From the NCBI GenBank assembly GCA_015680685.1, contig MNCI01010443.1:535483-599482 (forward strand): a stretch of 64,000 nucleotides of DNA, given 5' to 3'. This document shows positions 10,685-22,200 of the stretch, piece after piece. The translations under genes were made by a program, and so were the position numbers. The notes under the pieces are model-generated. The model was given only the letters and a program-made list of their open reading frames with translations. It was not told the origin of the DNA and did no database searches. Within the stretch, counting starts at the first letter, position 1; each line of letters opens with the position of its first letter. Origin of the DNA: Gnetum montanum. Taxonomy: Eukaryota > Streptophyta > Gnetopsida > Gnetales > Gnetaceae.

Positions 10685-12091
10685 CTAGATGAAGTACCAC
10701 TTTAGATACACATGATTCACAAGATTTGCTAACTCGTTGCCGTTGACGTCTGCCAATTTGAATGCTCCGTTGCTGTATGCGTCGGTTACCAAGAAAGGGC
10801 CTTCCCAGTTTGCAGAGAACTTGCCTACTGGTTTGCGCACAGCCTTGAGAACCAAGTCTCCTTTCTTGATCGGACGCTGCTGAAGGTTATGATGATGCTT
10901 TTGTCTCTGTTTATCCTGATATTTCTCAATTGCCTCAAGAGCCTGTATCCGCTTCTCTTCCAATGACTCCAAGTCCATTATTCGAGCCTCGGTGTGTTGA
11001 GTCTCATTTATAATGGTGGAGAGGACCATTCTCAGAGAAGGAATTTGCAACTCCAGAGGTAGCACCGCCTCAGATCCGTAAACTAGGCTATAGGGCGTAC
11101 TGCCTGTAGCTGTTCTACAGGTAGTACGATATGCCCATAGCACGTAGAGGATCTGCTCATGCCACCGCCTTTTGTTGCCGTCGAGCATTTTCTTGAGTAA
11201 ATTGATTATTATCTTGTTCGATGCTTCAGCTTGACCATTTGCCTGCGGGTAATAAGGGGAGGAAAAGGACTGCCTGATGCCTAGGTTGTCACAGAAAGAT
11301 TTGGTATCCACGCTGCTAAACTGTGGCCCATTATCGGTCACAATAGTCATTGGGAGGCCAAATCTGGTCACTATGTTGTCCAAGATAAAATGACAAACCT
11401 GTTGAGATGTGATTTTCCGCAGGGGAACAGCTTCTACCCACTTCGTAAAGTACTCGGTGGCGGTAATGATGAAGCTATGTCCTGCGGAAGATTTTGGTGT
11501 GATGGGTCCTATAATGTCAAGTCCCCATCGTTGGAATGGCCATGTTATCTGTGTGGTGTGCAACTATGTGGGTGACACGTGGATGTGTTTGGCGAGACGT
11601 TGACACGTGTCACAGGTCTTAACCTTTGTCAAACAATCTCTTTCCATGCGTGGCCAGTAGTACCCTAAGCGACGAATTTTCAGAGCCATAGCCCGTGGTG
11701 CTACGTGGCCACCGCACAGTCCCTCGTGAACCTCGCTAACGATGTGTTGTGCTTGGTCTGCGTTAACGCAGGTGAGTAATACGCCATCAAATAAGCGTCT
11801 GCAGAGAGTGCTGTCCCTGATGATGACGTAGTGCCTAGCGCGTTTACGGGTTGCGTCTTTTTGCGCGCGTGTTAAAGCAGCTGGTAACTCACCTTGTAAA
11901 AGATAAGATTTGATATGATCGTACCATTCAGGCGTGCTTTCCTCGGTGAGAGAGGAGATTTGCGCCATCTGAATGATAGGGTCTACGCAGTCTGTAATCA
12001 ATGTGGGGTAGGTGTTAAGCAAGTGCGACGGCACGTGTAAGGCCAGAGTGGCCAGTGCGTCGGCCAGCGTGTTGTTAGTCCGTGGGACGTG
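10685..12091 (-). pseudogene. E2 pol: integrase (zinc domain, DDE core, C-terminal domain)
   Basis: The enzyme would insert the cDNA into host DNA. The frame continues from the RNase H with the zinc domain (HEGLCGGH, then CDTCQ), the core with its first Asp in WGLDIIGPIT, its second in TDNGPQF and a Glu in NGQAEASNK, and a C-terminal domain with KKGDLVLKAVRKPVGKFSANW ending LKWYFI. Only one TAG (11564-11566, in SPT-stop-LHT) breaks it, apart from the TAG at 12092 just upstream. The terminal TAG lies exactly where other copies end in TGA. No indels are seen, so the catalytic triad is intact if the TAGs were repaired or bypassed. Confidence 0.9.
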
Positions 12092-13033
12092 CTAGGCGTC
12101 GAAGGTCATAAATCGCCTCAGAAGATCTTTAGCCTGATTACAATAGGGCTGCAAGTGTACCGCTTTACAGGCGTAGACTCCAGTGATTTGATTTATGACA
12201 AGCATCGAATCGCCCCTAATTGCCAGGTGTTGAACATCGAGTTCGCCTGCAATTAGTAATCCCCTGAGGAACCCCTCGTACTCTGCCACATTGTTCGTAC
12301 AAGGGAAGGTCAATCGATAAGCGTGTAGACGCACATCCTCAGGCGATAGCGTAAGAACAGTGGCCGCACTGCCACCTCTGGTGGTTGAAGCTCCATCGAA
12401 ATACAATGTTGCTTCGAGGCCTGCCGAAACAGGGCTTAAACTATGTACGTGTTCATCGGGAAATTCTGGCTCTACGGTTGTGTGGTTGTCAATTGGTGAA
12501 GTTGTTAACTGGTCTGCTATCGCCTGGGCCTTCGTGGATGACTGGCCGATATAGTGGAGGTCGAACTCCGCGGTGATAGCTTTCCAGCGAGCGATTTTGC
12601 TGCTTTCGTACAGACTATGCGTAATGGCCCTAAGGATGTTATTTTTACAAATGACGTTAACCTGACTGCGAAAAAGATAATGCCTACATTTCTTGAGCGT
12701 AAAAACTAATGCTAAGCAATTACGCTCAACGTCGTTATATCTCGTCTCGTATGCACGGAGAGCGTGACTGAGGTAATAGATGGGCATTTCTGACCCATCC
12801 TCCCTTTTCTGACAAAGCAACGCTGCTATTGCTACGTCCGAAGTGGCGAGGTAGATGAAAAAAGGCAAATCCCTTTGTGGCGGGAAAACCGTTGGTAAAT
12901 GTTGCAATTCCTGTTTTAGACTGTTAAACGCACGCTGGCAATCATCGGTCCATTCAAAATTAACCCCCTTTTTCAGCAAGTGTTGCATGGGATGTAATTT
13001 GTCAGTTAACCTTGAAATGAACCTGCGTATGAA
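12092..13033 (-). pseudogene. E2 pol: RT thumb, RNase H and archaeal-type RNase H
   Basis: Reads HLLKKGVNFEWTDDC (thumb), FFIYLATSDVAIAALL and YYLSHALRAYETRYNDVERN (RNase H), then the second RNase H with LYFDGASTTRGG, NNVAEYEGFLRGLL and RGDSMLVINQ. It ends at a TAG (12092-12094) where E1, E3 and E4 have Gln in the text DVQHVSR or DIQHMPH. The second RNase H places the element in the Tat lineage. Confidence 0.92.
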
Positions 13034-13363
13034 CTATAAATGACCCTGTAACCTGCGTAGTTGCTTGAGATCTGTGGGAGGCTTTAAGGCGGCAATGGCT
13101 TTGACCTTATCCGGGTCAACTCGTATGCCGGTTTCCGATACCACAAACCCCAGCATGCGTCCGATTTTGACTCCAAAAACGCACTTCTTTGGGTTAAGCC
13201 GGAGCTCGTGTATGGAGCATCTCTTAAGGACTAACTCCAGGTCCTCTGAATGATCTTCCGACTTCAAAGACTTCACAGCTATGTCGTCTACATAATCATT
13301 CAGCCTTCCTAGGAGGTAATCGCTAAAGATGTACGTCATGGCTCGTTGATACGTCGCTCCGGC
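13034..13363 (-). pseudogene. E2 pol: reverse transcriptase, C-terminal part at the N gap
   Basis: From the gap edge the frame reads AGATYQRAM, then TYIFSDYLLGRLNDYVDDIAVKS, so the YVDD catalytic box is present (near 13293). It continues through LNPKKCVFGVK to LRRLQGHL and a TAG (13034-13036) where the family has Gln before FIRRF. The fingers and the start of pol should lie in the unsequenced gap. Confidence 0.92.
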
Positions 13364-14285
13364 NNNNNNNNNNNNNNNNNNNNNNNNNNNNNNNNNNNNN
13401 NNNNNNNNNNNNNNNNNNNNNNNNNNNNNNNNNNNNNNNNNNNNNNNNNNNNNNNNNNNNNNNNNNNNNNNNNNNNNNNNNNNNNNNNNNNNNNNNNNNN
13501 NNNNNNNNNNNNNNNNNNNNNNNNNNNNNNNNNNNNNNNNNNNNNNNNNNNNNNNNNNNNNNNNNNNNNNNNNNNNNNNNNNNNNNNNNNNNNNNNNNNN
13601 NNNNNNNNNNNNNNNNNNNNNNNNNNNNNNNNNNNNNNNNNNNNNNNNNNNNNNNNNNNNNNNNNNNNNNNNNNNNNNNNNNNNNNNNNNNNNNNNNNNN
13701 NNNNNNNNNNNNNNNNNNNNNNNNNNNNNNNNNNNNNNNNNNNNNNNNNNNNNNNNNNNNNNNNNNNNNNNNNNNNNNNNNNNNNNNNNNNNNNNNNNNN
13801 NNNNNNNNNNNNNNNNNNNNNNNNNNNNNNNNNNNNNNNNNNNNNNNNNNNNNNNNNNNNNNNNNNNNNNNNNNNNNNNNNNNNNNNNNNNNNNNNNNNN
13901 NNNNNNNNNNNNNNNNNNNNNNNNNNNNNNNNNNNNNNNNNNNNNNNNNNNNNNNNNNNNNNNNNNNNNNNNNNNNNNNNNNNNNNNNNNNNNNNNNNNN
14001 NNNNNNNNNNNNNNNNNNNNNNNNNNNNNNNNNNNNNNNNNNNNNNNNNNNNNNNNNNNNNNNNNNNNNNNNNNNNNNNNNNNNNNNNNNNNNNNNNNNN
14101 NNNNNNNNNNNNNNNNNNNNNNNNNNNNNNNNNNNNNNNNNNNNNNNNNNNNNNNNNNNNNNNNNNNNNNNNNNNNNNNNNNNNNNNNNNNNNNNNNNNN
14201 NNNNNNNNNNNNNNNNNNNNNNNNNNNNNNNNNNNNNNNNNNNNNNNNNNNNNNNNNNNNNNNNNNNNNNNNNNNNNNNNNNNNN
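13364..14285. other. Assembly gap (922 N)
   Basis: By comparison with E3 and E4 this gap should hold the start of pol, the first half of RT, a hairpin-repeat spacer and the upstream promoter region of the antisense gene. The true length is unknown. Confidence 0.98.
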
Positions 14286-14334
14286 TTTCGGGAAAGTTCC
14301 GCTTTAATCCGATATCAAGTCGGCGATCTTCGCG

Positions 14335-14342
14335 TATAAGTA
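14335..14342 (+). promoter_or_regulatory. Candidate TATA box of the E2 antisense gene
   Basis: TATAAGTA, about 180 bases upstream of the ATG at 14519, followed by a purine-rich leader with many GCAGAG and AGAGAAG runs. It is weaker than the boxes of the other copies, and the region just upstream is lost in the gap. Confidence 0.4.
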
Positions 14343-14518
14343 GGTGGCCTTTTGATGAAACTGGTTGTTAGCTATCTGGATTTGAATTTACAAGGAAGAA
14401 CAGAGAAAGAAGCAGAGCAGAGAGAAGAAAGAGCAGGGAGAAGGAAAATAGGCGACGAGGGCGTGTAACTTGTCTAGTATCTATAGGCAAGCTGTGAAGA
14501 AACCCTGCAACTATCGTG

Positions 14519-17500
14519 ATGGCTCTAAAGGTAAAGAAGCAGAATGCCAAATTGGCGAAAATCGACGAAGTGCAGGCAAGCCTGAACCGTGTTTTGCGGG
14601 CGTTAATCGATGTCTGCGACCCGACGCCTCTCAACCGGTAGGCCATTCTTTACGCTCGGTCTATATGTCTCTTTGTTTTGTTTGTTTAAATGTCTCTAGC
14701 GTGAATGCGTACGTCAAATTATGGAGCTCGGCTTAGTGCGAGGGTTTTGGTGAGGTTGCGTTCATTGCCGTTGTCAGGGACAAACCTTGCATCGTTGCAA
14801 GGGTTTGGGCGATTTCGGCCTGGTTGCGGTTTACTATTTTTTTCTGTTACATGTAGATGTATAGATGTAGATGTTTTAATGAGTCTCGGTCTTTTCTACA
14901 GCATCGCGCTGAAGCCCATCCTGCTTGTGCTGGATATTGTTGGGGTTTTATGCTGGTTAAACCCTATCGTCCCAAATGTCCCTCGTCCGCACACAAGAGT
15001 GCAGGGGAAGGCCATCTGGTACCGAAAGGGTGCGTTGGAATTCTTGTAGTTTTTACTGCGTAGGTTCAGCATCATCATTTGGTCGCATGTGACCGGAGAT
15101 GTTGCCGGGGCCGTTCTTGAGCACCTGTTGCCAGGGTCTTCGCAGGGGATTCTGGCCTATCTGACAGACGGGACGATTGAAACGGGCCATCCCGAAGACC
15201 GAGCACTCAGCTCTCGGGGTCTGAGGAACTTGCAGTGGATCTGGGGTATGACCCGCTTCAACTGCTACCACTCATACAATACGTTGTTCGTGGCCCGCCA
15301 TGTGTCAGCGTATTTCCAGAACCCTCAAGGCACGGTATACTACGCAGGCGGGTAAGCAGATCTGGATGGCTGTGTTTTATTTTTATATGTTACAATGTGT
15401 GAAAAGGATGCAAGAAGAAAAGTTTATGTAAGAAGAAAAGTTTAGCTGTAGAGCGTAAAGTGAAATTACGCTGTATTGTACAGGTTTTTTATCCGCGACA
15501 ACAAACTAATCGGTGACGACGATACGCTATCTTGTGCCGAAACGGCGATAACGCTGTTCACCGCGACGAATAACGTTCGTGCCGGCCTTATCGGGCAAAT
15601 CGGCCACGAGATGCATGAGTACCACTCATGCTATGTGGAGGCCTTCAAGAAGTGCAAAGACCTCAGGTGGCTGCATGAGGATTGGATGCTGGATCTACCC
15701 CTCAGCGTCGAGGACGTGGAGATAGAACTCCCGCAATTCCCGTTGCCATTTGGCCCCGGTAAGGTTGTTTCGTGTTTAGTGCTATTTACGTCATTACGAG
15801 TTGTGATTATTGCAATAATGTTTGTGTGATGTATTACGTTTTTTGGCTTGCATTTTTGACTTACAGTCCGGGAATCTCGGGAGATTACCCTAACAATTTT
15901 CGACCGCGAGGCGAGAGATGTCCTCTTTCGTTATGGGGACATCAAAGAGGCACAGCGTTGGCTTGGCCACTCAGCGGCCCTAGCTGTGGTGGTGACCAAC
16001 CGCCAGACCGCAGGGCTGCTGCACCTGTTCTTAGCTGCCACCCCTGACGTCCCCGCCAGCGAGATGATCGGCTTGGTGGACTCCTTTAATGCGAGGGCTG
16101 ACCGTTTCAGCACACGCGTGCACAACGTGCGTGTGAACTTTGACATTAACGCACAGGTCTTCTCAGACTTGTTTGGTGTTCCCTCCAGCGGCCTTCCTGT
16201 AAACGTGAAGGCCCAGAGGGGTGTCAAAGTGGAGGCGCTTCTTCAGGAGTGGGCCAGAATCCCTAAGGATACCAAGGGATTCCCCTGTGAACAGTTCCAG
16301 CTGTCGACTGCCAAAACGCTGTATCCCCTTTTTCGGGCTCGTACCTTCCCTAAAACTCTCTCGCAAGTGCGGTACTTTTCAGTGGAACAGACGCGTATTA
16401 TGCGGGGGGTGCTGGAGGAGGGAGCCCGTTTCGACTGGGGCAGTCATCTCGCCAAGGGTTTGCGGAGCGAGATGGTCAAGCTTCGCGAGAAGCTTGAGTC
16501 TCGCTTCAATGTGCATCATGCCTTTTTTATAGCTGTCCTCCGGTGGTTTGCGGAGTATTTGGTCATCCAAAAGAATGGGGTCTGGGTACAGCAGGACCGA
16601 GACCAATTGTCCAAACCCTGGATCGCCCACATCCTCAGCACTACCCATGGGCAGGATCCGCCGGAAGGGATCGGAGAGTCAATGTCCGTGACTACCAAAG
16701 GCATGATGGCACCCCGAGTGCGGGGTCTCGACAGTGTAGGCGGGATAATGCCTACCTACACTGGCGATGCCTCGTGGGGGAAATGCTTGGCAGAGGTAAT
16801 CGTGGAGCTTGCAGCTCGGCGGAAGAGGCTCCGTGTGGTTGAGGCCCCTGGAGGCGAAGCTGGCCACACCGTAGGGCTCACGGTGCAGCGGACTAAGCCT
16901 CCGCCTGGTAAGTGTAAAGACTGTATACGCAATATTTAAGTTTGACTAGTGGAATTGTTTTCTAAGGCATGAGGATGTAAACAGCAAAAAAGATAGGTCG
17001 ACTGACCCCTGAGACAGGGGCAATGGTGTTAAAGCGTGGAGAGGGGGCCTCGATTTTGGAAACAGAGGTCCCAGCTGCTAGCACGCGTCGTGCGCAGCCT
17101 TCAGCACGTGGGGCGGCCCCAGCTGCTAGTGGGAGCCGCGTACAGACTGGGGAGGAGGCTCCTGCTACTAGAACAAGAGACGCACAGACCCTAGTGCGTG
17201 AAACGGCAAGCAGTAGGGAGAATGTTGACGACGTTGCCACTATCACCGGCAGAGGTAATGAGCGTATGTTTTTGTTTTTATGGGTTTTGCAAGAATCTGT
17301 AAACAGGTAATATCTAACCGAGCATGTTATAGGAGAAGGAGATGTCTCGACGTCTGCTGCTGCTAACGCGATGTGGAGAGATCTTCCCGATAAGTTTGCC
17401 TTCATGGAAGGCGTGATTAACGACATGATCGAGTGTCTCGAACGCATCGACCTTGGTGTTGGTAAGTTAGTGAAAGTAACTGCGTAATGTCTTGCTTATA

Positions 17501-18623
17501 ATATGTCATCTGTCTTAATGTTTGTTTTTGTCAGGAGCTCACCTCCGATGGGACCCTGCGGAGCCCATTGACCTAGACACAGCAGAGCCTCCATCTGATG
17601 GGGCGGTCGTGCCATGCTACATTTATGAGGAAATGCGTAAATGTGCGTTACGCTCGACACGCTCCGCGTGGGAAAGCAGGAATATCAACGAAGACCTATG
17701 GAAAAGACTGCAGCGGTCAGGATAGAGGGTCGAGTCCTTGACTAAGGAAGTCGAGGACTTGAGGGCGCGCTACGAGTTCCTACAGGCTCGAGTGACAGGC
17801 GACGAAGACTGGCGTACTGCTATGATTGATCACTCCCGTTATTGGATAGCGATTAGGAACAGCGTACAGACCAGCCGAGCGTTTGTCGAGCAAAGGATGC
17901 AAATAGAGCTCCTTGCTCAGAAGAGCCGAGACTGGAGGGACTACTGCGCGGGTGTTCAGGAATGGGGGTAGAAGGAGAAGGACCACAAGCACGTGTACAA
18001 AAGGGAGAGCAGCGCCTATAGGAAATGCTACCGTGAGTCTGCTATTAAAGCACGGTCTTTGGAGGTCTTTGTGGACACCATCGGAGTGTTCGAGGCCTTC
18101 AAGAAGTTTGAAGAACAGGTGACCATCACTGCCTCTCCAGAGAGAGCAATGGTCTTTCCTGGGAATCAAACTTCAATCCCTACCTTCTACCCAGATCCTC
18201 CCGCTTGGAGCAGCGTGGAGAAAGGAAAGGTAAAAGCAGGGATGGCTTTGGGCGAGGATGCGTGGCAAGACCTAACAGAGGACGAAATCATGAAGCGTTT
18301 GTGGGCTGGTCTAGATAAGCTTCCCTTTGCTGCTGAAGCTGGNATTGCCTGCTCTAATTTTTACGCTATTTATGTTTCAGATACCAGAAGGTGGAGAACG
18401 TCCGCCCACTGAGGGGCTGGAGGAGGAAACTATGGAAGCAGAAGTGGAACACGACGAAGAGCGTCTTCCTGTGGAGCCAGCATTAGAAGGAGAGTCTCAT
18501 GAAGAGACAATTTTTCCAGGAGGGATACTTCCCGGAAACGATGACCTACTGGAGGACGACCTTTTGGGGTTAGATTTGGAGTTAAAGGACACGGGTGATA
18601 GTGGCAGTATGGGTCATGCGTGA
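14519..18623 (+). pseudogene. E2 aORF: eight-exon gene antisense to the retrotransposon, FCP1/HAD-like N-terminus, nearly intact
   Basis: Exons by GT-AG and frame: 14519-14637, 14902-15351, 15484-15758, 15867-16907, 16997-17254, 17333-17461, 17535-18341 and 18388-18623. The total is 3315 nt, 1105 codons including the TGA stop, with no frameshift. Three in-frame TAGs interrupt it (15047, 17723, 17969); at 17969 the E3 copy has Gln. The seventh donor contains an N. Residues 42-280 resemble plant FCP1/NIF-type HAD proteins: LLVLDIVGVL, then RRFSIIIWSHVT, NTLFVARHVSAYFQNPQGT and DNKLIGDDDTL. The DD of the last HAD motif is absent, so phosphatase activity is unlikely. Residues 282-628 form a domain shared with E1, E3 and E4 (FSDLFGVPSSGLPV, LYPLFRARTFPKTLS). 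An Ala-rich linker, a coiled coil (about 800-950) and an acidic tail follow. Role unknown; a nuclear regulator is my guess. Confidence 0.85.
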
Positions 18624-18724
18624 TTTTTATTTTCTGGCATCATGTCACAATGATTTGAAGGACAAATAGATTGTAGATTTTGATTGACTATTTTATCATG
18701 TTTTCTTTGTTATTTGTTCTGTTG

Positions 18725-19020
18725 CCTTAGTTTAAGGCCATTACGGGCCGAAAGCGTGAATAGTTTAAAGCCGTTGCAGGCCAATCCGTAAACGCGTACA
18801 CAATGTAATCGTGCGTAAATGCTAAAATAGAGGTGAGTGGAAACTACTAGTTTAAGGCTGTTACGGGCCGATGCGTAAATTGAAAAGAAAAAAAAAAAAC
18901 TAGTTTAAGGCCGTTGCGGGCCAGTGCGTAAATTGTAAACTGACGAACTAGTTTAAGGCCATTGCGGGCCAATGCGTAAGCGCCGATAGCAAACTAGTTT
19001 AAGGCCGTTGCGGGCCAATG
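18725..19020 (-). repeat. Hairpin-TTAAAC repeats between E2 gag-protease and the antisense gene
   Basis: Six units which in sense orientation read GGCCCGNAAYGGCCTTAAAC, with a GGCC/GGCC stem. They lie where the 3' ends of the sense gag-protease and the antisense gene face each other. Confidence 0.8.
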
Positions 19021-19180
19021 CGTAAATGCGTAACAGAACGTAACCCTGGATGTTGCGTAAAGTAGTAAAGCTATTTCGTTAACATGCGTAATAGGCGAAG
19101 GCAAAAGGCGAAGCGTAAAAGGCAAAAGGCAAAATGCAAAGCGTAAAAGGCATAAAAGCTCACAGTCATAAAGCACATAG
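19020..19180. repeat. GCGTAA word cluster in the E2 convergent spacer
   Basis: GCGTAA or GCGTAAA recurs many times in 160 bases, with GGCGAAGGCAAAAGGC runs. The same word forms the arms of the E2 LTR inverted repeats. Confidence 0.6.
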
Positions 19181-19262
19181 ACATAAGGAAACTATTGACT
19201 GATAGATACGCTAACTTACATGCACGCACGCTGGAGAGCTTCGTTCATCCATCAGCACGAAA

Positions 19263-22200
19263 CTACCTCTTGACGGTTTTTATGTTAATGGCTGCGTAAG
19301 GGCGAGGAGGTTTACAGTTCGACTCCTCTACACTATCATCCGGGAATGGCAGGTCAGCCCAGGCTAAACCGTCAACATTGTCATTGTTCTGTTCAGGGGC
19401 TTGGAGAGGAGGCTGGTCATCAGCCGTTTCGATCTCTGAACCCCGCTCTTCCTCAATGTTACTAACGGTCCTGGGAGTGATCTCGTCGCCGCGTATGATA
19501 ACCTCCCCCCCAGCGTAAGGCAGGTGTATCTCCTGATGGATAGGTGACGAGACCGCCCTCAGCTGAGCTAACCACGACCTCCCTAAGATCAAGTTGAAGC
19601 CGGGCATCTCCTCGACGACTAGAAATGTGGCTTCCGTGGGGAATTGATTCCCCGCCACAAACTCAATTCGCACCGTCCCCTTGACTTGAACCCGTGCTCC
19701 ATTGAAGGATTTCACGCAGGCTGTCGTCGTGGGAGTGATCTGGTCGACCAAACCCAACCTATCCACGATGGAATAGGGAACGACATTAGCAGCCGCGCCA
19801 TCATCCACATGCACCCTCCAGATCCGGTACTGGCCGACCCGAATGGTGATGAACATCGGCTCCGTTGTCACTTGACCCTTTTCTGGATCATCTTTAACAG
19901 ACTCGTCCAAAAAGGTCAATGAGGTGGGCTTGGGTTGTTCAGCTTCAGAAGGAAACATGATGGCGTGTATTGCTTCCTCTTCTGCTGGCAGGCTGGCATC
20001 CACTGATATGGACGTCAGCATGCGTACCATAGCCTCGCGGTGTTCTTGAGAAGTCATCAAGAGGTCATACAAGCTCAGCGTCGTGTTCTTTTGCTTGAGA
20101 GCTTGTTTAACCTGCGTGAACGCATCGAGGAGGTCCTTCTCCCGGCAGGTTGGTTTATCCCCCTTACTCTCCTCCATCCGGCCCAAGAGACGGATCTCTC
20201 GAGGCGGGGCGGTGTCAGAAGAGGGGTTGTTCGTCTTCCTACCAGAAGAAGGTGGCTGCGTTCCTGTGCCTGTGGCATGCTTCTGGGGCATGGTCATGGG
20301 CACAGAGGCCAGGGGCCTAGGCTTCGGGAAGCCGAGCGTAGAGCTGTCTTTTGTCGCATTAGCTTCAGTGCTTTCCTCCTTCCGCTTAGGAGGCGATGCC
20401 TGATGGTGCTGGTTGGAGGTCTGCCCCTGCGTGAGAGGAGCAGCCTGTGGTCGGGGCGCCCTAATGATGAAGGGCGCTCTCGGTGTGGGCGCAGACGAAG
20501 CTGCGGCTTGGGCAGTAGCGTGTGACTGAGGCCGTACCTGAGAAGGCGCCCGTATAATGAACGGCGGCCGTGAGACCCCACCTGCTGCCGAAGAAGTAGT
20601 TGCCCCCCTTTGTGAGCTGGTGGGCACACGCAAAACAAAAGGTTGTTTTGGCGGCCCTTTACGCTCACCGTCCGTACTTACCACAGTGATTGTAAAAGGA
20701 TCGTAATTTGCGTTTAACGGATCCTTATATACATGTAATGTCTGGTTTTCGGGACGTGTTGGGTTACTGCTGTCTAGTTTCAGATGACCTTCGTCGATCA
20801 TGCGTTGAATATCGTCTTTCAACGCCCAGCAGTAATCCGTGTCGTGACCACACATCTGGTGGTAGTCACAGAAACGGTCCAGCCTGAAAGATCTCGGAAC
20901 TGCCGGTTCGTTAGGCAGAGCTAAAGAGGGGTCCTTCAGCAATTCACAGTTACGTCTGTGACGCTTCAGGGCCTCCTCGGACACTTTCTTAGGTTGAATG
21001 TGTCCTGCCGCCAACAGTTGTTTTAGCAGTTCGGAATGTTTCACTGGGAGAGCCGCGTATTTTGAGCGGTCTTTACGCTCAAAATTCGGCTTTGGCTGGG
21101 GGGCCTGTTCAAGAGCAGCCGTGGCCTGGCTGGGGCCAGCACCAGCCGTGGCCTCAGGCGGTGCTGTTGCTGGAGCTTTCTTGTTTTTGTTCTTGGCATT
21201 CTCAGTCAATGCCGCTACAGTAGTGGTCGCTGCCTTACCTTTGTCCTTAGCCTTGTTGTGCGTGTTCTTGTAAGCGATGTACGCCGGGTCTTTGCTAGCC
21301 TCCGCAGCATCTTGGATGCTCCGGACCTGGGCGAAGGCCTGACGTATGTCTCCAGGGGAAAGATAATACAGCTTGGACTTGATAAAGTCGTTGACTGCTC
21401 CCTTGAATATGGCCAACAGGTGGGAGTCCGCGATCGGGTCGCGGATCTCATTCAAGGTAGCATTCCAATGCTATATGAACTTTTGGACTGGCTCGAGCGG
21501 GTCTTGTTTCACCCCCATAAGCTGCTCCAATGTGACTTCCGGCTTCACGTTGTATCTGAATCGGGTCACAAATTGGGTCAGCAGCTCTTCCAAGGTTGAA
21601 ATGGAAGAGTGTGGGAGAGCTCGGTACCAGTCTAAAGCCTTCCCTGTTAAGGACATCGCAAAGACTCTGACCAAAGTATGTGGCCACTGTTGCAGCAACA
21701 AGGATTCGGATCTAAAAGTGGCCAAGTGCGTGTTGGGATCCCCCTCCCCATTATATTTCATAAAATGTGGGAGGCACATCCCTGGAGGCAACGACAACAT
21801 GGGGACCGCTGGATTAATCGGATCATCTTGATAGAAATCCGTAATCTGAATGGTGTCAGATCCAGCGGTCTTGAGGCGTCGCACCTCCTCAGTGAGCATT
21901 TGGATAAGCTGGAACGCTTGATCCAGACCTGTTGAGGGAGGCGTCTGTGCAGCAGGCATAGGAGCAGGAGGTTGGACTGGGTGAACAACCCCAGGAAACT
22001 AAAGCGCAGGAGGTGGTTGGTTACCTGCTGGTGGGGCAGGGGTCCGTGCAGGTTGGGAGACTTGCGAAGGCCCCCACCCACCGGTTTGAGACACGGGGTT
22101 AATTATTGCCTGCTGCGGGGCATAATGGTAAGTGTAGCGAGGAAGCACCTGTGAAAATTGCACCGCTGGTGCTGGCGGGGGTTGTGCATTGTAAACTGTG

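Noticed and set aside
9837-10700. 287-residue open frame with repeats like VRYDVKLALR on the - strand
   Set aside because: It is the translation of the hairpin-repeat array. The repeats have the same core in spacers of other elements without keeping this frame.
13346-14371. 341-residue open frame across the N run
   Set aside because: It is an artefact of unknown bases.
14281-18700. Host gene into which E2 fragments were inserted
   Set aside because: At first the spliced + strand gene looks like a host gene interrupted by a - strand element. The same gene at the same place in E1, E3 and E4, inside intact LTR and duplication borders, shows it belongs to the element.
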